From contig QNQO01006228.1 in the NCBI GenBank assembly GCA_003290165.1, positions 248,001-312,000 of the forward strand: a DNA stretch of 64,000 nt, written 5' to 3'. The translations under genes were made by a program, and so were the position numbers. Numbering within the stretch: position 1 is the first letter of the stretch; the number at the start of each line of letters is the position of its first letter. The DNA is from Berberis thunbergii (taxonomy: Eukaryota > Streptophyta > Magnoliopsida > Ranunculales > Berberidaceae). Below, piece after piece: positions 9,765 through 24,700 of the stretch. The notes under the pieces are model-generated. The model ran no database searches and had not been told where the DNA came from. It saw only the letters and a program-made list of their open reading frames with translations.

Positions 9765-12700
9765 CTAAACACAAACATAAATATAGAATGACTTTTACGA
9801 GCTTGGATTTAAAACAGTCTGCTCTAAAAAAAGCAAAAAAGATATAGTATGTCTATGCACGCAAGGTCAACATCCTGACTTCTACAATGTCACATAGAAA
9901 TCAGATATTATCCTAATTGTAAAATGGCTAATGAATTCAAAATCATACGATGAATGTTACTAATTTTCGAATAACATTTCATTGCCAAGTTTTCCTTATT
10001 ATTAATTAAAGAGGCGCCCAAGCATTTCTTTATCCCAATTGTGTGAATGTTGGCATTTACTTGTCATCATCGTGTCTTAATTGAACTTACTATCTTTTTC
10101 AACAACAGAAAGTTGCTGACGCAACCTAAACTTTGGATTCTCATAACTCACACCAAATGCAGTGAAATGGATGCTAGGTATCCACAAACAGATAGTGAAA
10201 TTAAACCCACAAATTATCAGTGTGATCAAGAGAAAAAAAAAAAAAAAATCTCTATCGTCTGCACAGTCCACATAGTACAAAGAGAAGGACGAACTGAAAC
10301 CAATAAAAGTAGGTGGCTTTAAACATTTAACAAATCAGAAAGACACTTTCAGTCATGAAAACGTTTTTCGATTTTTATGTCCTATAGTTTCTGAGAAAAA
10401 TCAAAAACAAAAGGGAGAGACTTGTTATCATTGAAAAGGATCATTGCAGTAATGTAACTAAAAGATAATAACTTACCTTATTTGATACTACGTTCCAAAG
10501 TCCATCACTTGCAATTATTAGAAACTCTAGACCGTCAATTTCTTCTTCCTAAAGATGAAATGATAAGATCACACAAAATATTTATATGTGCTTATTTAAA
10601 GAAAAAAAAAATACATCAAAATTAGAAGAGGAAACGAGGGATATATGTGGTATCTATCCATCATATTGAATTGCAGATACATCAATGACACAATAATTTC
10701 TCTGGAAAAAAAAAAAAACGAGACTCCTATTTTTTCTGTTTTCTATATAGGAACTTTCATCATTTTCATCTAAAGAATTTGATGGTGCCAGCATAAATGA
10801 AGAAAGAAGGGGATGAACAAATAAGCAAGAATTGCTTAAGCAAAGATCTCAAAAGTTATTTGTTTGGCTGTACCTTTCCAATGCATAAAGAATCATTGCA
10901 TACAATATGAAAATACAATACCAAAACAGATTTTCATGCAGTTTTAACATACACGTGCCCATGTGAATAGACTTGCACAAGTCATATGAGGCAGCCCACC
11001 TTCAATCATTGTTATTAGTCTGGATTGATTAACGAGTGCATATTTTGTCACCTTCCACTCATACTCGTCAACTCCGTAACAGTTTTGATTGCAACTTCTT
11101 TTGGTGTATAGTGTTGTTTCGCAATTGTCTCTATCTCAAGTATGCGCTTCATCCTTTTCTAACAACAAATTCATAAGTTTTGGAGCCTTCATGTATGACT
11201 TATTGGAAATTGGTAAAAATCTTGACCGTGGTAATATCATTATCCCCACTTCCATCTCCTTATTCCATTCATTAGTTATGATTATTTTTTGACACAATGA
11301 GGACAATGTTTGGTTTTAATTTGGGAGCGGGGTTAGTGAGTTTTGGTAAATTTTCGAAGAAAAAACAAGTCCTTTTTATGGTCTTGTAGGATGCTCACTT
11401 CAATGACGAGTGAGACATAAAATAGAAAACCATAGAATAGTGGAGACATAAACTCAAGAAGTGATATAGCATTTTCTTTGAATTAATCTAGCTTTTTAAA
11501 CCACCCATTTATAAGTTCCCCCTTTAATGCACTTTGAGCCTTTAAATAACATTTTATTTGTTAGCCATTCAACATTACCTACTCCAAATTGAATGTAATG
11601 CCCAAAAGGAGAGAAGCATGTTTCCTTAAGGGGAAAAATGTTCAACGAAAGAAAAAGAAGAATTTTAGAAGAAAAAATTGATGGTGTCCAACATTAGTTT
11701 ATTTTTCATTGCCCCTTTGTGTTTATTTAAAGGATATATTCTCGGAAAAAAAAATATCGTTTACCTTCCTTTTATGCCATTACAGAGCCTCATTTCAACC
11801 TACTAAAGTACTAGGTTTTTTCTTTATTTATCAAAAAAAACTATATATTGCATTGATAAAAAGAAAATGAGGGAGGCGGCAAAGGAAAAAGAAAATTGGC
11901 GTCCCCCAAAACTATACGATCCCAGTTGAACATACAAGATCTCTTTGAATCTGTCCAATTACAAACCCACAACCATAAGTTAACTTTAGCATATATACAG
12001 AGGTTCTCTAAAAATTTGTGTTCATTCTTGAAAATTTGTTGTTTCTTTCTCTCCAAAGAAGGTAGCTTTAATATTTGTTAAGTAAAGGCTTTTTTTGGAG
12101 ATGAGATTGAATAAACAAGAACTACGGTCATTTAATAACAACTGATATCCATGAGATCATATTCATTCCACTATCGAAAAGTTTAATTTTCATATTAGTG
12201 ATGTGAGATGTTTTTTCTTCCATTATTTATTCATTTCCTTTCACATATAGATTGAGTGACAAAACAAAATATTTGTGCATTTTACTTGTGAGTAACACAC
12301 TATGAGAGGTTTGTAGTCAAAGTGTACTTTCTACAGATGATCTAGTCATGTCTTTACTTTGAAATGGAATGATATGTTGATAAGGGCCACGTGCACACAC
12401 ACTCCAAGTTGAGAATGATTGTGAAATTTATCTAACTAATGGCCACTGATAATCCATACTAGTATCACACTGTTGTTATATTGTGTTTTTTCTGAACTTT
12501 TAGAAGTTCAAATAACTGTCTAAGGTTGTGTTTGGTTAAGGGGGTAGGGTCATAAATGAGTTTCAATAGGTTTCCTGATTTGGAGGAATTACAATTCTTC
12601 GGGGGACCAAAGAATTTGATTTCCTTGATTTGGGAGAAATACCCACTTTTTGTTCCCAAAAACCACACGTGTGAGCTGATTTTTCCTACTTTTTGGTTGT

Positions 12701-15700
12701 CCAACCAAACAATGGAAACCCATTTGGTTTCTTTGAAGCTCGTACATTTCCTTGATTTCCATGGAAATGGGCCTAAACCAAACACAGCCTAAGAATAAGA
12801 AAAAATAAAGGGAAACCTACCATCTTTTGGTATTCTTTCAAAATTAGTTTTATTTTTATTTTTGAGTTAGTTATGTTTGTAGCTAACATTTCAAAAAACC
12901 CTCGCGAGACAACACTCGTCTACTAGGGTAACCTAGGGAGTAGAGACATAGTGCCTTATTGCATGTGCTAAATGCAATCATGGTGCATGTGAAAGTGAGT
13001 AGGATTTACTCTTTTCAGTTTTCTTTTTCTTTGTTCTGCTTGAGGACTTGCAAAATATAGGCTTAGGTATTGGATATTTGCACAATCATTCCATTATGTA
13101 CTAACTTATGCTTGTTAGCTATTTAATTATTATTCATTTTTCAAGTTTTTGTAGAAACCGGTGAATTTGAGACATTGAAGGAGATCAAAATCATGGTGGT
13201 CGACACAAGATCAAATTATCAAATCATTCAGAATGGGCACAATTAAGCCCATTCTCACATAACCATGCCAAAATCAATATTTGACCTAAGACAAACAAAA
13301 GAGAACAAAACAATTTTCTTCTTCTCCCTAGGCTGCCACATACATGAGAGAATCTCTCCTATTCTCAGGCACACAACCACCACGGAACGCCACTCTGGCC
13401 ACCTCCTCTTACACCTACCATCAGGCTACGGGCTACCACATCCCATCCTCTCTCTACCACCACCAACCACCACTTACATTGGTTAGGTCTTGGAGCTCTC
13501 ATAGGCTTTGAACCGATTTCGGGTGATTTGAGGCTAAAGTGAAGATGTGAATAGAGATGGAACGACTCCACGCCGTGGACTATGGAGTTTTAAGTCCCAT
13601 AAAATCCGAGATGATTCCCCAAGTTTTGTAGTGTTTATTTATGTCTTTTATTGTTTCTATTGTACATTTTAAATTTGAACTTATAAATTTGGATTTATTT
13701 GTGAATAAATAAACATATTACTTTCACCTTGAATGTCATGCATCCATGGTAGTTAGAGTTAGTCTAAGTTATTGTTCAGAAAAGTCTTAATCATTTTAGT
13801 ACCTTTTATCAATAAAACAAAGACGGAGTAACAAGTGTCTCAATGTTATATCGATATCATTAAGGATATGTATGAAGGGGTTGTAACAAATGTCCGCTCA
13901 GTAGGTGAAATGTCTAGTGAATTTCCAGTGTCAGTAGGACTACATCAAGGGTCGGCGTTAAGTCCATATCTCTTTACTTTGGTCATGGATGAGTTGAGGA
14001 GACATCTGCAAGAAGATGTATCTTGGTGCATGTTATTTGCAGATGATATTGTCTTAATGGATGAGACTAGTGCAGGTTTAGGTCAGAAATTAGTTAAGTG
14101 GCGGAAGGCTTTAGAGAGTAAAGGTTTTAGAATTAGCCGTTCGAAGACGAAGTATCTAGTGTGCAACTTTGGGTGTGAACCAAGAGGGAGAAGTAATGCA
14201 ATTGAGATTGAAGGTGTCGAGGTCCCAGAGTGTGAGGCTTTTCGATATTTAGGATCTATAATTCAAAAGAATGGGGCTATTGGAGAAGATGTAGACCATA
14301 GGATTAAAACTAGGTGGTTGAAATGGAGAATGGCGTCAGGAGTACTATGCGATAGAAGGATGCCTGCAAGGCTAAAAGGGAAATGTTATAAGACAATTGT
14401 TCGACCAACCATGCTATACGGTTCAGAATGTTGGGCTACTATGGGACAACATACGCATAGGATGGCAGTAGCAGAAATGCGTATGTTAAGGTGGATGCGT
14501 GGTAAAACTCGTAAGGATAAAATTCGAAATGAATGAATTAGGAGATACTTGGGTGTAGCGCCCATAGAGGACAAAATTAGAGAAAGACGTTTAACTTGGT
14601 TTGGTCATGTGCGGAGGAGACCAAGCACGGCGCCAATTAGAAAATGTTTAGATTGGCACGTTAATGAAGGGTGTAGACGGAGGGGACGACCGTTGAAAAC
14701 TTGGATGAAGACGGTGAATGAAGATATCATTGAGCTTGGATTAGACGAGGAAATGTGGAAAGATCGTATTGCTTGGAGAACCAAAATCCATGTAGCCGAC
14801 CCCGAATCTCGGGAATGGGCTTTGATGATGATGATGATATCAATAAAACAAAGATTCTATTAAGAAAGCATAGGGGAAACAATACAAAGCTAGTGACAAG
14901 TCAGCAAGCAAAAGAGAACAACAAAATCAAAACAAAGGGAGACCAAATAGCAAAGTTACAAGACAAAACAAGCTAAGCCCAATTAAAAATATACATGAAA
15001 AGGCTGATATGTGATGACTCTCCAAATGATACCCTGACCTTCTAAATACCCCATTACCAAACCAAAGCTTTGATGGAGTTCAGGTGATAAGGAATATTTC
15101 TCAATTCTTCATTGAAGATCCTGTGAATTATTTCTTTTCATAGAAACCATATAGTAGCAAAAAGGAATAGAAGCACCGACAGAACTCTCCTATCCCAAGC
15201 TGAAACTCACTGAAAGAGACTGGAGGCATCTGGAGGATGAGTGTTAGCTGCATTGCGTATGGAAGACAATATCCTAATAGAAAAAAGGCACGGGAAGAAA
15301 GTGTGCTCAATTAGTTCCTGTTGGTTTTCACAGAGGACACATCTATTAGTGATAATGAGCCCCCTTCTAGCAAAATTATCCGCAATAGCACCTTGCCATA
15401 CCCCATTGCCGAGAAAAAATAGTTGACTCTAGGAGGGACTTCTTTTCTCCAAAACTCTATGACTAAAACGAGAAAGCAGTTAGAGCTAGAATTTGCAACT
15501 TCAGGTGGAAATCTAAGATTGAGAATCTGCTAGACATACCATTCCAAATCCACATATTTTCATATCACCAAGAACAGTCTGGTTAAGTAAATCAAGTAAC
15601 ATGAGAATATTAGGCAGCTCTTTTTCTTCTACACCTTTTATGAGCTTAAGATCCCAACTAGGAGAACCGAAAATATATAACTGAGAAACTACTGTTATTT

Positions 15701-18700
15701 TGGCCAGAGAGATTCTATAAATGGGGTAAAAAGCTTCTTTCAAAGGTTTGTAGTGCACCAAGCATCCTCCCAGAATAAATTTTGTTCTCATTGCCTAGTT
15801 TATAGGAAATGTGATTCTAGAATTGTTTCTTCAAGTTCATTACTCCTTTCCTCCAGGAACAACCATAAGGGAATGATCTTTTTAGTACCTTAAGAAGACA
15901 ATTAATTCATTCATTCTAGGGGTTTACATTTCGCTAAAATCAATTCATTAACTTGAATTACTTAATTTACCATGATCATATTTCTGAGACAATAAGTGAT
16001 TGCTCAAATAAATAAATAAAAATTAAAAAAAAAAAAAAAAAAAGTGAACAGTCATGACTTCATAATCAATTCTATGAACTTGGTGGATGCTTCAAAACTT
16101 AGCACCTTTATCATATTGTTCAACCCCATTTTTTACTTAGATTTTTACTCAATATCAACTTAATTACTTTGATTCTTTAGAATTTAGAATTCTCAAATGT
16201 GCTAACACCCTTCCTAAATTAGTTCAGAAAAATTTTACAATTTAAATTGTGTTTTGAAATCTTTGGATTACCCGTATTTGCCACTGTATACTAGTCATGC
16301 ACTTGTGGTTAAAAGTAAGCTTGACTAGCCTAGTAGTTTAGGTCGGTCAAGTAAAACAACACCAGTTTCGCAGGCTGCCATGAATGATCACATTGATCTA
16401 GGGTGAGGCTGCTCTCTCCCCTCTATGGATTTGGTGATGGTTTTAAGGTCCACTCCGTCTTTGCTTCCAACACATCCTCTTTGTGATTGATCCTCTCCTT
16501 TGCTACTCGCTCTTCTTTCCTACCTTTCTTCAACTGCCTCTACTAGATGGATTCTCCACTACGCTTTTTCTTCCAAGTTCTCTTCCATGTTTCTCTTTCT
16601 CCAACAAGTTTTTCGTCTCTGTTTCAAATCCTCCGTTTATCTGATTCAACCATTTTCTCGAGTTTTTCTTTCAAATCCTTTTGTCATTTTGTTTCAACAA
16701 CCATAGAACGTACCCAGATTTTCTCTCATACTAGATAATGATCTCTAAAACAATAAAAACTTATTCTAACAAAAGCGAAGTAGCTGGAATAAAATAAAAA
16801 CTCAATAAAGCTAAACATAAATTCTTTTTAGGAAAGTTTTTGATGGCAGAATGGCTTTTAGGCCTTATAACTAGTCCTTGCTTTCTATTCAAGCAAAGGA
16901 AAACCTAATTTATTAACAAAGCTCTAAACCACACATTACTCACTATGGGCCTACTGGCCCGACCCAACAATCAAATAATTAACTAAATTAAATAACTAAG
17001 TTTGTGGTGGGCTTTTAATTTCTAATTACCATCATATCCATATTTCAGTACATTTTAAACTTTTTGCATCCTCATATGTAACAATAATGATGCCTCAAAC
17101 TTTTCCGGGCTGTTACTTGACAATATCCTTGATAAAATTGAATATCAGATATATATTTCATTGTAACCAGTATGGACCATGGTTTGTAAAACCATTTTTT
17201 ATTGGTTTTCCCCATTGTAGATCCATGGTATAATTATCCAGTTTATGCGGATTCCGAAGTTCCTTCAGATGATTTTTCTATGAACAGACTGCGTCACATA
17301 GTTTTCTAGGAATTGAAGTAGGAAGATCCGAAGTCAAAATATAGCTCTTTTTCTTTATCCAATCAATACAAAAACCATGGATGGAGGGAGCCTCGTTACT
17401 ACAAAACTTGGACCATGCTACTCAAGCTCACTCCCTCTCAGTTGAACCATATAGCCAAGACAAAAAGTAAAGCGATGAGGTGAAACTGAGAGAAAGGAGT
17501 CTGTATGCATAGAGAGATCTTATATCTAATAAATTTAAAAGTGGGTCAGAAATATGGTTTTAACTTTTGAGAGTAGATTTTGGATGTGCTTGTGCTAAAC
17601 CAAACTGCACCCAGAATTTGGATGTGCTTGTGCTAAACCAAACAAAAGATATAACATACAATGTTCCTTAAGCGGCAAACCAAAGATATAACATACAATG
17701 TTCCTTACTCAACAAGAAACATAATGGCAATGGCAATAGGTACCTGGATTTCAGGGTCTGCGACAACATAAGGCTTAAGTAATCTGTCCCCAAATGAACG
17801 AGACACCGCAAGAACACCACCAACCCGCCATGTACCTAGTGAAATTAAAATTTTAAATCACTTCAGAAGAGCATATAGTAGTCATTGTTTATATTAATGT
17901 ATGGTTTACATTAAACATCAGTTAACATGTCTAATGCCAACTTTCTGTTTTTGTTTATTTTAATGTATAGTTTCCAGGTCCAAGGCCATCAAAGCATTCC
18001 TGATATAACTATGTAAAGCACCCAGGCTCCTTTGCCTTCTTGCCAAATCCTTCCAATGGTCATAGGCCTCTTAATCTAACTTAATAGACACCATAACCTT
18101 TTAACATAATTTAGGTATAAAAATGATCTAGTCTACAAGAAACTAAAAGCCAATTCTATTTAAATATTGAGTCGCTTGGAAATGGTTAGTTTTCAAAATA
18201 AAAAACTTCAAGCATGTATAAAAAAAAAGATAGGATAAAAAGATGTGAAAATAAAGATTACAAAGTCTGGAAACATAAAAAAGAATAAGCTAAGTAATAT
18301 ACACTAATACACATAAATTTCAGGTATCAAATGTTCTTTTGAGGCATGCATGCGTCCACAAAAGAAATACAATAAATTCAATAAACCTCTATAAGATGTT
18401 CAAATTGACAATTTAATGTTTGTGAAAATGAAAATCTGGAACGTTGCTTTTATTAGTTATAGCCACCACAACAAAATAAAATTATTGGTCTCTATTATGG
18501 TATTTGAGCAACCAAAAGTACAGGGGATAGCAATCAACACATTTGAGTTTGGTTTAGCTGGCCAACATCATAGAGTGCAAATAATGACCGAGAAGTGATG
18601 GAAAAGCTCATTGAAAATTCAAGCTTCAATGTAGTTTTCGAAGTGTTGAATCACACATAGTCAAGAAAGCAGTCACAACTTTCAAACCGTAACTCATAAT

Positions 18701-21700
18701 GCCACACATAATATATCAAAACGATCGCATTGAAAAGAGCACAAAAGCTAAATTGTGGTGACCAGGTGATGCCTAATTGATTAGCCAATATGGTTTTCTT
18801 CCCAATCAATCAATGGACCAAGAAGAGGAATTGTTGCTTGATATATGGCTTTATTTCAACTGTTCGTCACACTTCAAACACAAATTTTAGGCTATGAGAA
18901 AACAGAGAAAACAAAGGTAAACTGATAAATAAAAAATGATAGTCTTGGAAAGCTCAAGAGATCAACAAGAAGCTCATCTAGGAAGTGTGGATGCTCCATT
19001 TTGTTGATTGATTCTGTTTCGTAAATGAAACTCGTCAGAGACCGATCAGAAACATGTTGGAAGTGGCTTGTCATGTGTCATATGCCTCAGGCACTTCTTG
19101 GACACTCCCCGCTTGAATGCTTCTCCAGTCCATTTTCTCTATTTTTTTATTAGAGTGGTTAATAAAGGAGGTTTTGTAATTTAAAAATATTTTTAAAAAA
19201 ATGACAGAAAAAATAAAATAAAAAATAAAAATAAAAACACCTCATAACATTTTTTCTCACAAAAAATGCTTCTAAAATGGACCTAGGGTCCATGGTGTTA
19301 GTCGAAATTTGCTGAAAGTTGAACCCAGTATTTTTGACATAAATCCCCACCTCCCCTAAAAAATCAGATCAAACGGAGCAGCAAAACACATATTTTATAT
19401 GCAAATTTGTCCTTGAAATGATGTTTTGACATGTATCTCAAAGAGCATTTGTCAAACTGAGCTGAAATATGTTATTCCTGATGCTAACAAGCAAAAATCC
19501 TAAAAATTTTAGCTCAAACAGATTAGTAAAAGCGTGATTAAGTATAATCTAGTCCTTGAAAACACATTTAGACAAAACTCTCGTCGAATGGAGATGAAAC
19601 TTTAACACATTAATTGAGCCTTAGGCGTTTTTGAAAATTTTCTTAAATCAGACCTTTAGCCCCTGTTAATAAAGAACAAAAACATATGGTCCTTTTCTGT
19701 CCAGCAGGCCTTGGGTTCTTTTCTGTCCAGTGGGCTGGTTCTAATATTTATGCTCCTAGTGATTGCTCCTCTAGGAGCCAATTTTGGGAGGTACTTTATG
19801 ATGTTCATGGTTGGCCAGAGGGGGTCCATGGCTTCTTGGTGGTGAATGTAGTGAGACACATGGAAGAAAAGAAGGGATGCAGTAGTACGAAGCACTTCAA
19901 TGACTTGATCAACTCCTTGCAGCTAATGGACTTCTTTCTTAAGGACGGTACATTACTTGGTCAGATCATAAGCAGGAATCCCTCTTGTGCAGACTTGATA
20001 GATTTTTGGAGGAGAAGGGCAGCTCGTTAGGAAAAATATTGAAGGGGATCAATGCTCTAAAATCTAAATACTTCGACAAACTTGCTCACAGAAGAAGGTT
20101 ATTTACCTATATTGATTCTCTTTTGATTGGGGAGGATACAGTAAGGGATGAAGCCACCACCTCCACTCATGTCACCTCCTTCTACACTGAGCAGGAGAAG
20201 TGGAAGCCCAAGCAATATGACTTCTCTTTTAAACAACTTCCACATGGAAGTGCTAAACTCCTTGAGGCTAATATAACAGCTACAGATGTCACCAAAGCTC
20301 TTAGTGATCTTCCAAAAAATAAGGCAACTGGGATTGATGGGTTTACAGTAGAGTTATATCTCAAATCTTGGTACTTCATCAAATGATGACTATGAAGGCA
20401 TCAATGATTTCAACAAACACTTTTTACCTGGATTGGAAACTTAACGCTACCATAATCTCCCTGGTTCCCAAGAAGAGTGGCACCAGAACCATCTCTGACT
20501 TCAGGTCTATTAGTATTTTGAATGGGGTGTACAAGATCATTTTTGAAGTCCTTGCTTCTAGGTTAAGAAAATGTATTTCATCACATCTCTCCCTTCAAAC
20601 GTGCCTCAATCATGGGCAGGCAGATTGTTGACAGTTCTCTCACGGCACTCAAGGGCTTGTGGTTAAACTTGACTTTCGCAAAGCATTTGACAATGTGGCT
20701 TGGAATTATGTTGACATCATCCTTTCCAAAATGGGCTTCTCTTACAAATGGACCTGGTGGCCTAAAGTTTGCAGGGAAACTGCCAACTTCTGCATCAATG
20801 TCAATGGAAATGGTGTGGATTCTTCTTTAGTTCCAAGGGTTTAAGGCAAGGGACCCCTTTCTCCAATGCTATTTACCATTGTTTATGAGGACCTCCCTAA
20901 TTATCGAAAGAGCAGACACATGGGGTGTTTCTACCGGATTCAACTCTCTAACTCCAGCAACTCTATCCTTATTATTCTCCAATGCTCTGATGACACCATC
21001 TTTTGTGATGCTTGTGTTGATCAGCTTAAGGCTCTAAAAAGAATTTTGTTATGGTTTGAAGCAACTTCTGTGCTGCAAATTAACTTCCACAAATCCTCCA
21101 TCTTTGGGATTGAAGACATCCCAAACATACTCCCCTTCATTCAAACTCTTTGTTGTGACTTTAAGCCCCACCCCACATTGTATTTGGGTATACCTTTGGG
21201 AACCTCTTTACAAAGCTAAGTCTGTTTGGGACCCTATCATTGCAAGAATGGAGAAGAGGCTAACCACTTGGCAAACTAAAGACCTTTCTAAGGCTGGGAG
21301 ATTTGTCCTTCTCCAATCCATCCTAGCCAGCATCCCTATTTACCTACTCTCCGTGTGCAGCATTTCGTTCTCTGTGTGCAGTATTCCCTCATCTGTAGCT
21401 AATGAAATGAAGAAAATCATGAGGGGCTTGTTAAAAGGGGTCTCTGCTGATAAAAAAAATCTCCTTATATCTAGGAAAAAGGTTTGCATTCATAAAAAAG
21501 AGGAAGATTAGGAATCAAGTCTGTTTGCACTTTCAATGCAGCTATTTTGAGCAAATGGTTATGGAGTTTTGAATCTGAAAAACAAACTTTGTGGAGGACT
21601 CTGATTGTTGATAATTATGGCAGTGGTTTGGAAAGCTGGAAACAAGCTACGAAGTATACTCCACATGATTGTGGTGTTTGGAAAAGGATCCTTCCCTTGG

Positions 21701-24700
21701 CTGATAGATTCTATCCTTTCACCTCCTCAGCACTTGGCAGAAGCAACTCCATCAGTTTTGGAATGACATGGTCAAATTTGGGCAGATTGAGGTTTTTCCA
21801 TCCATTTCCAGATGTGCAACAACAAGAATGGGATGGTGGTAGATTATTGGGACAACGCAAATAACCAAGGTTAATGGGTTTTTAACCTCTGAAGGAACTT
21901 CAATGAGTGGCAGATTGTAGACATGAGCAAACTCCTTGTTTATCTTAGCATAAAGTCAGCCTCTGAGGAAGAGGATGTTTCTATCGGAAGGCAAGAAAGA
22001 GGGTTTCTCAGTAGGAAGAATGTTTGAAATACTAAGTATGTTGCAAAACTCTAAAGCAACTCTTTCATCTCTGACAATATCAGTAGAATATGGATCAAGC
22101 ACTTTCTCCCCAACTGAATTTCTTCATTTGAACAGTCTTACAAAGGAGAGTCCCCAAAGTACACAATCTTCAAAGAATGGGCATAACAACTCCAAACAAG
22201 TGTATGCTTTGTCACAACCAGGAAGAAAACATTGCCCGCATTCTCCTGTCACTATGCTCAGCATGTCTGGAAGGCTTTCTTATGTGAATTCAGTAATGCT
22301 ACAACTGTGCAGGGTCCTTTCCAGCAGTGGCTAGTGCTCAACAACCTCTCATTATTGGGTAAATGGATCTGGAACAGAGGTATCATTTTGTTTCTTGGGG
22401 CCTGTGGAAAGAGCGGAATACAAGGATCTTTGAATATGTTTCTCTGGCCCAACATGAATGTTTTTTCAGTCATCAAAGAGCATATTTCGCAATGGGGATC
22501 AGCTCAAATAATTTAATTTCCATTTGAAATAATTATAAACACAGTGGGATAAACTATGAAGATAGTATGATAAAATAGTAAAAATTTCTTTATCTGCCTT
22601 ATGTCTGTGTCCTACGTTTTTCAAATTTCCCCATGCCCGGTGGCCGTGCTTCCTAAAAGCCTTATAAGATAAAACTAAGTTTTGTTCCCTATATTTGATC
22701 CAACTATCCAAGATACTCGTGGCTTCCTAATGCTTCCTTTAACTGTGAATTACAACTCGTGTCAATGTATAGTTTCAAACCGTACATGGTAAGATCACAA
22801 TGTTTTTTTTCAATCACAGTTGGCTTATGGGAACACATTTGGTGTGGTAATAAACCACTCAGTCATGACTCAATTTAGATCCATTTTCCACATCTCTCTT
22901 TAGAAGTCAGCAACAGTAGCTCAAGCTTACAGGGGAATTCAGGGAAATACAGCATGCTGGGATCTAGCTTTGAGGAGAGGGCTTAGAGATGCAAAGTTAC
23001 CCTTCCACCTGCAGTTGATTGAGATACTTGAAGAGATAAATTTGAATGGGAAAGAAGATAGAATGACATGGAATGATAAATCAGAAGGTTTTGAGTTAAC
23101 AGCATGCATCATGTCAGTCTAAAATGCCCTTCAACTTGACTATGTCTAGCCAAGGTTTTCTTCCCTCCATCTTTGGAAATAAAACCTTCTGGACAAAGGA
23201 AGTCCCTCCTAGGGTCAATTTCTTAATATGGACTATTTCTCATGGCATGAGGTTAATAGTGGTTAACATACCTACAGAAAAGGATCTGGTAGTTACAAAC
23301 AGAAGAAAAGTCAAGTCAACCACCTTTTTTTCTCTGGCAACTTGACTAACCGAATTTGGAGGACTCTGTGCTCTGAAGCTTCAGCTCCTGCCCCTTTGGA
23401 AAATTATTTTAGTCATTTGGTTATAAACTGGAACAAGGATGGTTCCTTTCTAAAAGGTAGATGGCTGTGGAAAAGAGTTTTGCTTGCTGGCCTAGCCTCC
23501 CCTTGCCTTGACATCAAAGCCATTGTTTTACTTTGTGGAAGCATTTGGGATATAGTTGAATGGGTTGAATTTCATGTGTATCTTTGACTGGGGAGAACGT
23601 TTGCATTGTAATAGCTCGGATTGTATTCTTCCTCTCTCTTATGATTTTATCAATCACAATGGCCTGTTAATCCAATATATTATCTGATGTTTTGTTGATA
23701 AAAATAAATAAATAATTCCCTTAATAAAATATGACACGCATAGAGGTAAATATGTTAAAAGTGAACTATAAGAATATACATTACCTGCCCAAACAATGAA
23801 TCCACCAGCTTCTTCAATTCTTTGACGTTCATCAGTTCTATCAGGCTTGTGATCATTGGACAGTGGAACAGCTGCAATGAAACATACGCAGCAAATGAAC
23901 CCATATTCTGATGACAAACCCCTAGAAAGGGACAATACATGCATAAAGATGCAATATAGCTACTATCTACAAACTTCTGACCATGATAAAACATCTGTAG
24001 GCCAATGAAAAAAGAAACTATCCAGAATTTTTCATGCAACTGCTGCCATTAACCATCATATTCTACAGCAAGACACTGAAATGCAAAGTAGCATTAACCT
24101 ATAAAAGTAAGATTCCAAGATATCTCCTGAAAAGATGGATGGACTAAAGAAAGGGAGGGGGTAAGGAATCTTCACTTAAATATGAATGATCTTTACATAA
24201 CCTGATTTCTTCCAAATACGTTTTGGAGGAGAAAGATGATTGCTTTTGAAGATGGCCTACGGACGAGATTGTTTCAATCCCTTCCTTGTATCCAATGTAA
24301 CTTGGAAGCTTTCCCCTCCCCTAGTGCTGTTTAGTGGGTGTTACGGAATGCAAGGATTGATGTGAAAGGAAAAGGGGTTTCCCTTCATAAAAATTGGTGG
24401 ACATTGTTGTGGCTTGTTTTGGAATGGGTTCTATTTTCCCTCATTTAACAGGCTTGGGTTTGAACATCTCATTGTAAATGGGACAATTTTGTACACGACC
24501 TCTCAGCTCGCCTTGGAGATCACTTATAAATATATTAAGCTTGTCTTTATCGTTTCTCAATATAACTCAAGAAGATGGACAATTAAGTATTATTTACTTT
24601 TTTTTCTGGGTAAGATAAGCATAGAAATTTAACAAAATCTGTAATTACAACCGACTTTTTATACTGTGTTTGCTATGGCGGAAAATGTGATAGTTCTTTA

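Larger units (their letters stand above)
13806..15879 (-). mobile_element. 5'-truncated L1-type LINE remnant (minus strand)
   Basis: Minus-strand frames carry the C-terminal zinc-binding region of plant L1 ORF2. At 15,791-15,513 it reads [19 protein letters not shown]. Further on it reads [13 protein letters not shown], then [14 protein letters not shown] followed by an H...C pair. The 3' tail reaches 13,806 and is interrupted by the RTE LINE. TTTTAGTACCTT flanks both sides (13,794-13,805; 15,880-15,891). The endonuclease and reverse transcriptase are absent, as expected from 5' truncation during reverse transcription. Several stops; not active. Confidence 0.75.
10549..17743 (-). other. PP2C intron 6 (7.2 kb), transposon-filled
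   Basis: Holds a Tourist-like MITE (12,524-12,789) and an L1 LINE remnant (13,806-15,879) with an RTE LINE nested in it (13,824-14,837). A pair of short tandem duplications lies at 17,581-17,706. The stretches 10,549-12,520, 12,793-13,793 and 15,892-17,580 show no gene or recognisable repeat, apart from poly-A near 16,025 and pyrimidine-rich sequence at 16,390-16,740. Confidence 0.75.
17836..23784 (-). other. PP2C intron 5 (5.9 kb), LINE-filled
   Basis: GT-AG intron whose right two thirds (about 19,690-23,715) are two plus-strand LINE remnants, antisense to the host gene. 17,836-19,680 shows nothing recognisable. Confidence 0.75.

Noticed and set aside
12556..12792. Complementary frames on both strands
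   Set aside because: Arise from a Tourist-like MITE with inverted ends.
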